From: Combretum micranthum
Taxonomy: Eukaryota; Streptophyta; Magnoliopsida; Myrtales; Combretaceae
Assembly: GCA_024138025.1 (NCBI GenBank)
Contig: JAMXBD010002831.1
Span: forward strand, 94,904 to 158,903
DNA: 64,000 nt
Direction of reading: 5' to 3'
Of this stretch, positions 46,740 through 57,500 are shown piece by piece; position 1 is the stretch's first letter, and each line of letters starts with the position of its first letter. Under the pieces are notes generated by a model. The model saw nothing but the letters and a program-made list of their open reading frames with translations. It was not told where the DNA came from and made no database searches. The translations under genes were made by a program, and so were the position numbers.

Positions 46740-49340
46740 TAGTTTTATATAATAATTTATTGTTCTCACTAATATTATAATATGACCATTATATTTAAGG
46801 AAATAAATTTATCATTGTGTTCAATACTATTGACTAAAGAAAGGAATGTTGATTGATATTTGAATTTATTAATTCTTTTTTAGACTCACTTTCATATATT
46901 TATTTTTTTCATTCCACCAAAACCACTTTTATCATTTTCTACACCAATTATTCTTCCAGCTTTATAGATCAGGGTGGTGTTACTTCTTCAAACCAATCTT
47001 CTATCTTAGTTGTCATCACGACCCATTTATATTAGTTAGAGATATGGGTGAAATATGAACACGAGCCGAAATGGTGAGGCATCATCAGGGTATTTGAAGT
47101 CGTTGCAACTCAAAAGTCATAGATAGACCATGCAAATGATTTTAGATAAGGATCATCAATGGCTAGATTTGGAATGTGAGTATGAAAGTGAGCAGAGGAT
47201 TCACCACTGTGAATCAAAATGAGTATGAAAGTCTTAGCAGTTGGGAAATGTGTTCTTTGATAAAATTACTAATTAAGAAGATGTTTTTACATGGACTAAG
47301 GGAATGAATGGTACCTTTACTCTTAAATCTGCCTACACGATTGTTACAAAAATGCGTCTGGGAGACTATCAATACAATGAATGGATATGGAAAATTCCTG
47401 CAGCACCAAAAATCCAATTTTTTATTAAGAGGGCTATTAATAATGGTCTTCCGACTAAGGATAATTTAAACATATGCGGGTTACAGGTTGACAAAAGATG
47501 TGTCTTTTGTAGCCAGCTAGAACCATCAAACATTTGTTACATGATTGCCTAGAAACAACTAATGCTTGGAGGAAGCTCGATATTCAACCGAAGCAAATCA
47601 AAGGAAATGTTTTTGAGCTTGCTAACTAGATCAAGATCAACACTCTTTGTAATAGAAAGATAAAGAAGGATGTGTGTTGTCCCCATTAATGCCTCTTTGT
47701 TTAAGTGTTATGGGTGATATGGATAGAAAGAAAGAAGAGGATTTTCGACATAGGACACACAACCCAAGATGGCTCCTCTATTGCCAAAGCAAATGCTTTA
47801 GAATTTTGGCAAGCTTAAAGGAATGCTAAGATGTAGACTTCTATACACATTGAGGATACTTAGAGTAAACCTCCTTCTGGATAGATCAAAGTTAACCGTG
47901 ATGGAACTTTTAAACCTAATAGATCTTTTGCAGGTACAGTTGTGCTTGCAAGAAACCATGAAGGTGTAATCAAAGGTCGAGCTATAAGAAAAGCCCATGC
48001 GAATTTTTTCCTTGAAGTTGAAATATGGACTATATATCGTGGTTTACTCTTAAAGGATGCCTTGGCCATTGAAAGAGCAATAATTGAATCAAACTGCAAC
48101 GAAGCAATCGATTGGATCCTTAAGCCAGACTTCCAAATTGATCTTGTTCCTCATTTTATAAACACTTTTAGGATTTGTTGAATAAGCAGCAGAGGAAGTA
48201 GAAAGCCTAGACTCTAAAGTGGACCATTAGAGGCACTAATGACATTGCTCGCCCTTGCAGTAGTGATATGGAAAACATGCAAGGAAGAATATTTTCATGT
48301 TTGCCCTTCTCAGGAGATCTTATTGTTTTTAGATATTTTGAATAATAACTCTCTTAGAGATTTGTTTGAGTTTAATGATTTTTTTGTCTATTGAGTTATA
48401 TGCTCAAACACAGGGTTCTGTTTGTAACAACCAAGGTTAGCAATCCTAGCCTAGTTTCCGGTGCTATTAAACCCCAAGCTTTTTGTATGCTGGATGTAGA
48501 GTAGATCTTGCTCTGTATTTGCCTTTTCTTTTAATGGAAGTTTCAGTACCAAAAAAAAAAAAAAAATGACCTATGAATTTGGATTAGTCCATGTAAATTT
48601 GGATTGTTGTAAACTACGCTTAAAATTATGTATAGCATAAAGAAAAAAATTGTATTATAATGATTCTTGGTTATATCTCCTATTTTTAAGATTTTATTTA
48701 TTTATTTGGATTCTTTTATTTTCATTGTTGTACTGCACTTCAATTCATTTATGTTAAAATTATATATCGCATGTGGGAAACAAATAAATTGTAATGATTC
48801 TCTATTGCATCTTTTATTTTTAAGCTTTTTTTTTTAATGGTTTTTACCCATTAACTATATATAATGACCTTTGATTTAATCGGTCTTTTTAATTACATTA
48901 ATATCAATACATTATATTAATATGAATTGTTGTATTTATATATAATCAACATTTATTTATCCTTTTTCTATCCATCTATTATATTTAAGCTAAAAACATT
49001 TTATTCCTTCCATACTACTATCCTATAGTTTTATATGCCAACTTTATTAAATTATCATATTATTATTTATTTGCTTTACTTAAAAAAATTAATTTATTAC
49101 AACATTTATGATTATTGACTAAAGAAAGGGATATTGATTGATTTTAAATTTGTATAATTCATTTTTGACACCTATTGACCTTTTTCTAGTTTTCTCTATA
49201 TTTATATTGTGAAAATCACTTTAATGATCGTTTTTTCTACCTTTACATGCTAAAAGTTGGTGCTGCCACTTCCAACTAGCCTCCTACCTTAGGTGTCATC
49301 GTGGTTTATCTGTATTGGAGATATGCATGCGAGCTAAATC
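46740..49340 (+). repeat. Diverged direct duplication at 46.74-47.11 and 49.02-49.38 kb
   Basis: Bases 46740-47110 and about 49020-49380 share 'attgactaaagaaagg-at-ttgattga', 'accttaggtgtcatc'-like text and GAGATATG in the same order. The LINE fragment lies between them. A second, smaller direct repeat (48625-48700 and 48755-48830, around TAAAATTATNTATNGCAT) lies inside the spacer. No coding function. Confidence 0.45.
47200..48566 (+). mobile_element. 5'-truncated LINE (L1-type) with poly-A tail
   Basis: Only the 3' part of a LINE is present. The zinc-binding RT C-terminal domain is at 47304-47552 (GTFTLKSAYTIV ... WIWKIPAAPKIQFF ... CVFCSQLEPSN). A plant LINE RNase H-like domain follows at about 47880-48180 (IKVNRDGTFKPN, then VLARNHEGVIKGRA and AIIESNCNEAIDWI). 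Frames are broken between and within the domains. A 3' untranslated part ends in a 16-base A run at 48551-48566. This is typical of incomplete target-primed insertion. No target duplication was found and the 5' limit is approximate. Confidence 0.85.
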
Positions 49341-49511
49341 AATTAAGTTACTTGAAGGCGGTTGGGTATCATGAATGGAAAAATATCCACTCATGTTTCT
49401 TACTAATAGATTTCAGGATTTTGTTTAAGAATGATTATACTTTTTTTTAGGTTTTGACTTCAACATTTTTTTTTTCATTAAGAATTTGCGAAGGTAAATC
49501 TATATAGATTA

Positions 49512-49621
49512 TTAATGGCATTGTAGTTTAGTGGCATTTTCCTGGTTTCTCAAATAAGAGATCTAGATTCGAATCCTCTCTCCCTATTATAAAAAAAAAA
49601 AAAAAAATATTATATAATATA
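49512..49621 (+). mobile_element. tRNA-derived SINE with 11-bp target duplication
   Basis: A short element has an RNA polymerase III box A (TAGTTTAGTGG, about 49527) and box B (GATTCGAATCC, about 49570), followed by CTCTCTCCCT and an A run. TATATAGATTA flanks it at 49501-49511 and 49622-49632. The head resembles a tRNA, but the acceptor and anticodon stems do not pair fully. The A tail plus the duplication shows retroposition, so it is a SINE and not a tRNA gene. Confidence 0.75.
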
Positions 49622-49632
49622 TATATAGATTA

Positions 49633-51459
49633 AAATAATTACTAAGTAATTTTTATGTGTACTAAAAACATTTTACTTTTGTTATGTGTTAATAAGTGAA
49701 CAACTAAATTTGATAAACGTATTTTAAGATATCTAATTTTCAATTAATATATCCTTTTTTTTATTATAATGTCATGCTTTTTAATTTTAAATCATTTATT
49801 GTTTTATTTTAAATCACTAAGAGAAGTTAGAGGAATAATGACTTCTCAAAATTAAAGAAACAATAAAAAAATTAAATAAGAGTTGAGTTAATAGAGTTTT
49901 TTTTACCCAACAAAAATAACAGAGAGGATGAATAATCAAGATTAGAATTACCATATAGACATTTAAAAGAGATAATGTTCATCCATAATATTAAAGAAAT
50001 TGATAATACTTTGCTAACACCTTTGATATAGATAGATAAATAAATTTAGAATGGAATTTGATTTCAAGTTGTATTCAATTTCTCCTACTTAGAAATATTT
50101 TTATAAATAGTAATTAGTGATTCTTACTTTAGAATGGAATTCCATTATGTCTTTAAGAAGTCATTATTGACGATTGAGATTCCATTTCACTTTTATGGAT
50201 ATTATTTATTTTTGCTATCTTTTTATTTTCTCACACATTTTTTTATCTATTTTAATTGTCAAGGCATTTTTGGTAATTATCATTATATTTACATTCAAGG
50301 AATGTTTCAAACAAAGAATGGATTTATTGTTATATTAGTCTTTTTGTTCCATTCTATTTTAATTTAGCAAACACAACATGGTGTACTTTACCAATTTTTT
50401 TTTTTCAATGATAACATGTTCCAATTCCCATTAATCTCAATTCCTTCAATGAGTAAAATTTAAACTGTTAATCTATGATGTTAAGCTTGTAATTAAAGAT
50501 TGAAGCCTCCTAAGATATTATATTAATTAAACTACTAAAGAATGTTCATGACATTACTATTTTTAAAATTTTTTAATATCAATTTTCATCAATAATTTTA
50601 ATATTGAATCGTGGTGTGTCGTTACAGTTATTAATATTGAGTTTAAATGACATTAATACCAATATTCGTTTATTAACTATAATATAAACGTATTTATTTC
50701 AATTAAATAATTAAAATTTTTTTAAATTTCAATGTTGTTTTTTAATTACTATTTAAATTAAAATCATCCTTCTTTTCTTAAATGAAATTAATAAATTGGG
50801 GCTTTTGAGGAAAATAATATGACTTTTAGACCCTATGTAATTATTATAGTGAGAATTTTTTCATTCTCCCACATTTAACTTTTTATCGTAGAGGGTTTTT
50901 ATTATGTTCCTTACAAATTATAGATAATAATGGATTTAAATTACATATATATACAAATAAAAGATTAGTAATACAGATGTTGATTTATAGCATATTTATT
51001 TATTTTTATTATAATATGGTTCTTATGTGATATATCCTGTAAATAAATAACAAAAAGGGAAAAAAAATTTATATAGATTATTGAACTACCATAAAAGTTT
51101 TAGGATTTAATAATATATAATTATGAATAATTTTATAACTTAACAGTCAAAATAAAATATTCATAGAATTAAAATCTTTTAGAATGTTATATAATTAATT
51201 ATTGAAATCAAGTGTTTCACAATTTAATTGTAAAAATCAAAATAGTTTTAAAAGACTTTTATTATTTTAAGTACACATATTGGGCGTGCATCTCCTACAA
51301 GTATTATATTATTCAATTTTTTAATCACTACCACCAATATCCAATTATTTCACATTTCGTTATTAATTTTGTTTTTCTCTCTATTTTTTTAATAGCATAA
51401 AAGATGAGAAATAATTTCGGTATCCTCTCTATCTATAAGTATACTAAGTTCTTCCCAAA
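49633..51459. other. AT-rich intergenic DNA
   Basis: No gene or clear repeat was identified. At 50040-50400 the pieces AGAATGGAATT, 'tccattctattttaatttagc' and GCAAACACAACATGG hint at an old MITE with worn inverted ends. Frames here are short and compositionally AT-driven. Confidence 0.5.
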
Positions 51460-51800
51460 AAATGAGCCGTTTGATTTGCTTACAAGACCGGTCGAACAAC
51501 GATATGATTAGAGGGTCAAGATTGATGCATGGAAAGACCCCTCAATTATCATCAAGTGATGAATACAAGAAGCCTTCACTTATAATTACACGGTGTAGAC
51601 CATTTATTTATTTATTCCTTTCTCTTTTTATAAGAACCATATTTGTTCTAGGGATATGGCTGATTATGTTGTACACACACACAGTACATATATATTTTAT
51701 TTTATTTATTTATTCATTCATTTTTACAATAAACATAAAAATATGCTTTTACAGCTTAGATTTTCTTTTGCAATTATTTATATTTTGTTGTGAATTTTTT
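51460..51800 (+). repeat. Segment C, partial copy of segment B
   Basis: It matches 35720-36020 and then 37960-38095 in order (ATGATTAGAGGGTCA, CCCTCAATTATCATCA, CATATTTGTTCTAGGGATATGG, then TTTATTTATTCATT and TTTTACAGCTTAGATTTTC). It therefore lacks the MULE-like element present in B and preserves the pre-insertion order. A 166-codon frame overlaps it but is hydrophobic, AT-driven and unlike any protein I know, so it is not called. Confidence 0.6.
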
Positions 51801-53423
51801 AAAAAAGTTTTTAAAATTGTTTTCACAACGTATTGCTTTTACTTAGTGTTTGTTTCATCTTATGTTTGTCAATTTGGTTTTCACTTGGCATCAACGGTGG
51901 AAAATTCTACTCCTATAATAATATTTAATGGGATTGATGTTGCCCACTATTTAATGGTTTGATTTCATACTCAATCATAATAAAACCAAATCACTTAATA
52001 TATTAATTATTATATTTATTTTAATGGTTAATTGACTAAATAGTCTTGTCAACTTAATTATAGAAGTAAAAATATAAGTTTAAATTAATCGTATATGCTT
52101 ATTAAGAAGCAAATGAAAGTACATATATTCTTTACTTCACATTTGAACACTCAATGAAGCCTTATAAAGTTGTTTATATATCCTCTACTATATTTATTTT
52201 TACAAACTAGCAATTAAAATTTTCTTTTTTCAATATATAAAATACATTTAAAATCTTTTTTCTTAAAATTATGCAAATTTTCACGTGCTAATTCTAATAA
52301 TCCAATTACCATCTTTTTGATAAGCATGAAATAAATACAGATTTTACCCATATAATTTTCCAAATTTCAAATTTTGTAAAGATACATATTAATTAAACAA
52401 AAAATGATAATCCGGATGAAGAGGCAGTTACTACAAGAAAATTTATCTTTAGAGATAGAAATTTTATAATAAAAAATGAGTAAAACAAGTTATATTTTTA
52501 TAAATAAAATCAACAATAATAATTTTTATAATAAAAATTTATGTTTATAAATAGAATTCTCATATCTAAAACCCTGTTTTCTTTTAATTTGAAAAAGCAT
52601 GGCTCGAAAACTCTACATCCATGCCACCTATTAGTTAAACGAACTTAACAAGATTGGATAACTGAACATGACAAAATTCTAATTCGAATATGCTAGTACA
52701 AAAGGGAACTACAGCTGTAATTTATGTAAAAGGAGATAGCAGCGGTAATTGGTGTTTTATTTTCTTTTTTTTTTAGGAAAATGTTTCCATTATATATTTA
52801 CATTTGTTTGTTAAAATGTAATTATTATTTTATATTTATATGGTATTGCTTGTTTGCTTTATAAAAATTATATTATAAGTAAGATTTTTTTTCCCATTTT
52901 CATTCCTTTCCTTCATTAAAAAATTAATATTCCTCAAAAATTATAAATTGTTTCCCATAAAACTCTCAGTCTTGAAACAACTGTTTCTTATCTTAATATT
53001 TAAGAATGATTCTTAGGAATTGCTGTCCTAGTCATAGTTCTTATAATAATATGAGCAAGAAAGAGAAGTTTTCTTATGAAACCTCTATCTTATCTTGAAA
53101 AAAATAATTTTAAAATTATAGCAGGTGAATTGGATTGCTAAATTGGGTTAAGCAAATCCTGAGTGCATACTACACACGTTTTTGAGAGATTAACCAATAT
53201 TAAATGCGAATATGGTCCATTGAATTTCTGCTACTAGATCCAAATTACGAAAAAAGACATATATATGTTTATCATTGTTCCAGGTGAAATGAAATTAAAA
53301 AAAAAGTGTTTATCTTTCAAAAGGGCCTCTAATAATTCAGGATAAGGAAATTAATATATATATATTAAAAAAATTACAAAAATGCCACTAGGATGAAAAT
53401 AATTTAGAATTATGCAAGTTGAT
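51801..53423. other. AT-rich intergenic DNA
   Basis: No gene was found. ACTACAAGAAAATTTATC at about 52433 resembles the worn tip of a CACTA transposon (CACTACAAGAAAA), but no partner end was seen. The rest is low-complexity AT sequence. Confidence 0.4.
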
Positions 53424-53554
53424 CTCGTCTCTTCAAGAGACGAGATTATTTATGTTACAACAACCTCGTCTGTGAAAGAGATGGGGTTCATTTGTCCTCG
53501 TTTCTTGAAGAGACGATGTTGTTTACTTGCAATCTCATCTCTTCAAGAGACGAG
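53424..53554. repeat. Array of four short palindromes upstream of the PDR gene
   Basis: At 53424-53444 a perfect 10-base-arm palindrome (CTCGTCTCTT, one-base centre, AAGAGACGAG) occurs. Degenerate or near copies follow at 53465-53485, 53497-53517 and 53534-53554, with start-to-start spacings of about 41, 32 and 37 bases. The array lies 1.0 kb upstream of the PDR start codon. The layout recalls the hairpin cassettes of the LTRs, but no LTR was recognised around it. Confidence 0.75.
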
Positions 53555-54564
53555 TTTAAATTGTTTATTTCTGAAATTTTTTCTTGTATAATGGGACTTG
53601 TGAGATTTTTTTTTAAATGTTACCATTTTTTTCTTAATCCCTAGTAATTCCGCAAGCAAATAACCAAAAAAAAAAAAAAAAAAAGCCCGAAGCAGTGTAC
53701 AAAAAGTTCACGCTCTTTTTTCCAAGGAAATTATTGATAAAATTCTAAATAGTAATTTTTATCCAATATATATGTGTAAATATATATATATATTTTCTAT
53801 CTTTATCATAAAGGAAAGATAAGAAAATAGCATATGTTCTTCTAGAATTAACACACCTTACGAACAAGTAAATAAATATATATATATGTACGTGTACATA
53901 ATTTTATTTTTATTTTTTTTAGCATCACAAAAATTTAATCTGTAAGTTTAAATTTATGGATTCCGACTCATAATTGGATGACTTATGGGATTATAATGAG
54001 TACACAACATTTGAACTCATCACTCATAAACTCCATGTTAAGATTAGTAGTTTAAACTTATATAAATATAATACAAGCTATTATATTATTTAAGATCATG
54101 TAACATCTTTAATTTGCGAAAACTCATTTGATGTCCATGATACTATCTTGTTTCTATCCGAATGAATGAGTATTTGACACATGTCTCGAAGTGATAATTA
54201 TTATTTACGTTATCTTAAAATTTTTTTCATTTTTTATACGTGTTAAATTCTTGGGACACCAATGAATAGGAGTAACAGCAAATTCTTAATTCGCCTATCA
54301 TGTTTTGGTATGCATCTGTTTTACTCTATTATATCGTAAGTATGCCGTGTATTACTTTCATTAAGAAAGATATTGACATCTTCTAGAAGCCTTTTGTTCT
54401 GCTAATGGGGAAAATTTTATTTCCTTTGGTTGCTTACTAGTCAAAGTATCAGTATTTTTGCTCTTGTATATGTAACGTTTACTTGAATGTGATAAAATTG
54501 TCAGAAGAACAGCCTCTAGTCGTTTAAATTTGCATTGAAGTGGATCATAAGTTTGTTGACGACT
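53555..54564 (+). promoter_or_regulatory. Upstream region of the PDR gene
   Basis: This AT-rich, non-coding region immediately precedes the gene. A possible TATA-type element, TTGTATATGTAAC, lies about 90 bases before the start codon, and TAGTCAAAGT near 54438 contains a W-box core (TTGAC on the minus strand), common in stress-induced PDR promoters. Neither is proven. An upstream in-frame ATG at 54535 would add ten residues unlike the family start, so 54565 is preferred. Confidence 0.3.
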
Positions 54565-57500
54565 ATGGCTTCGGCTCTGGTCGGAGATGACTCGGTGGGA
54601 TCAGCAAGCAGCAGGAGTTGGAGGTCTACCACTCTTAGGGAAGTCCTGCAGGCTCCGCCAGGCGTGTTTAACACCAGGAATGATCGCCAGGATGATGATG
54701 AGGAGCTTAAGTGGGCTGCTATTGAGCGATTGCCAACTTTTGACCGGTTGCGTAAAGGAATATTGAAACAAGTTCTTGACAATGGCAATGTCGTGCATGA
54801 TGAGGTTGACATAACTAAACTAGGACCACAGGACAGGAGGCAGTTGATGGATGCATTAGTCAGGGAAGTTGATGAAGATAATGAGAAATTCCTGAGGAGA
54901 TTGAGAGACAGGACTGATAGGTCAGTCATTTTGGGGTTTCTGATATTCTTCCTAGAACCTGATCAAAAGCTGGAATTTATGTGTTTGACTTGATTTTGAT
55001 TTTGTCTGATTGATTCATATCCTTATTGTTTTTAATAGAGTTGGGATTGAAATTCCAACGATTGAAGTAAGGTATGAGCATTTATCAGTTGAAGGAGACG
55101 TTTATGTGGGAAGTAGAGCACTTCCTACTCTGTTTAACGCCACCCTAAATGCTATGGAGGTATCCTTCCGGTTCTTTATTGGTTTCCTTCCTTTTTTTGT
55201 TTTTCCCCCCATAATTAGGAGATCAAAATCTGAAATCCATTAGGTTACAATATTCAGATTCTTAAAGATTTTGCTACATCGTCCCTTCTTCCCTTGATAA
55301 GAGTTTTCTCTGTTGCTTTTGAAATAGAGTGTTCTAGGACTTATTGGCCTTGCACCATCTAAGAAGAGGAAAATTCAAATACTGAAAGATGTCAGCGGGA
55401 TAGTCAAGCCCTCGAGGTAAGTTGCAGCTAGAATACTTTTACTTGCTCATCCTTTTAAATCGAGTCATTCAAAAGGAAGATTTGTAAGAAGATTTATCAA
55501 TAAAGCTTGTTTGCTTTCCAACTGAAGTGTTTGGTGCTGTTAAGTTTTCTTCTTCCATGAAGTTTTGATATTAATCCTTTGTCCACCATGACATATGCTA
55601 GGATGACTCTTCTTCTTGGTCCACCAGGGGCAGGGAAGACAACACTATTGCTTGTACTTGCAGGCAAGCTAGACAAGGATTTAAGGGTGCGGTTTCAGAT
55701 ATTACCCTTCCATTAATTTTTTGAATTGATCTATTAAAACTTGAATGGTTAATTTTTCATCCATTAATTTGAGGTTGTCGTGGCAGGTAAATGGAAAAGT
55801 CACTTATTGTGGTCATGAACTAAAAGAATTTGTTCCTCAAAGGACATGTGCTTACATTAGCCAATACAATCTTCATCATGGAGAGATGACGGTTAGAGAG
55901 ATATTGGATTTTTCAGGAAGGTGTTTGGGTGTTGGATCAAGATATGAGATGTTGTCAGAGCTCTCAAGACGAGAAAAAGAGGCAGGAATCAAACCAGATC
56001 CCGAAATTGATGCATATATGAAAGCCACTGCAATAGCCGGTCAAAAAGCTAGTCTAGTTACTGATTACATTCTCAAGGTTAAACATCTCTATTATAATTT
56101 TAGTAAAATTCATAATGCTACGGGTTTTTTGAGAATCTGAAATTTAAGGTAGTCTTACAGATACTTGGCCTGGATATGTGTGCGGATACCGTAGCTGGAG
56201 ATGAGATGAGAAGGGGAATTTCTGGTGGTGAAAAGAAGCGTTTGACAACTGGTATGTTCGTTTAATTAATAAATATATCAACTAGTAATGAAGCTAAATA
56301 CAAATATAAATAACGTCAATTCTCCATCTTTTCATTCGTCTTCCCATTTAATTATTTCCACATGACGAGCCATAGTTGCTTTTCAAGCTTTCCGTGTTAA
56401 AGTTCAATATACAGGAGCCTTGGGCTTCCCATTGAAACTATGAAAATACTGTCTGGAAGATATAGTGTGTAATTGTATCAGTATTTTAGTGCTTCATTAG
56501 TTTTGAATCTTAATCCTAGGTTAATTAATTGAATTCTCTTTCTAGTTAAAGCCACCAAGATAGCATTAAGGATCTCAAGTTTTTATATTATATTTGTACA
56601 TATTTATTCGCACGAGCAACATCTTGATCAACTCGAGTAAAATTAAATCAAGGATCAATATTACACAATACCAATTCAAGATAAATCATTACATTAGCAT
56701 AATTAGATTTAAGAAATCAATCAATAAATTGAAAACAATAATTACAAATCGCACAAATAACTTAGAGCTCATCAAAATTAAAAATAAAAGTTTACTTCTT
56801 CATACGATTAACAAAAAGAAGACAAGGAGTAAATAAAAACACAAAATCAAGCATTAACCCCTTGTTTACAACTAAAATTCACTATTTAGTTGAAGCCCAA
56901 ACCTAACCTGCACTTTTTTATTACACTAATATATTTAAGATCCGTTAGATCTATTGGCCTTGCGGATTCTTCTTTATATAAATGTATTCCATGCAAGGAA
57001 AGAAAGTTCCCTTACTTCAAAATAGAAAAGTTCTTGTCTTTTGAATAGAAAAGTTGATTTTCTTCTATTTGGAAAAAAGAGTCTTTAAATTAAGAATGTT
57101 ATCGACACCCTATTTTTGCCCTCCTTTAAAAAACATAAAAATTTGAAAAAATTAGGAAAATATAATGAAATTAAGAATTATTAAAATATAAAAAACTTAG
57201 TTAAGTTAAAAATGAAAAAAAAAGAATATAAAAATTAAGAAAGTTAAAAACTAAAATTTTTGTGAAACAGGAAACACCACTCTTTTGATAAATAGTCTTA
57301 TATAGGATTTTAAAGTAAAGAAACCTTTTTATAATTTAAAAAATTAAATTATTAAAAAAATAAAAAAAAATTAAGAATAAAATAAAATAATAATAACAAT
57401 AACTTTTTATAGGCTTAAGGTTTATTTTATAATATTTTGGGCTGTATTTATAAATCATTTTGGACCTTGGCCATTGCCAATTCCGCCCGTTTTATTTAGG

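Noticed and set aside
49512..49621. A tRNA gene
   Set aside because: Box A and box B are present but stems do not pair properly, and the A tail plus target duplication indicate a SINE.
51462..51962. 166-codon hydrophobic frame
   Set aside because: The AT-driven composition overlaps segment C, whose paralogue in B is not open in the same frame. No recognisable domain.
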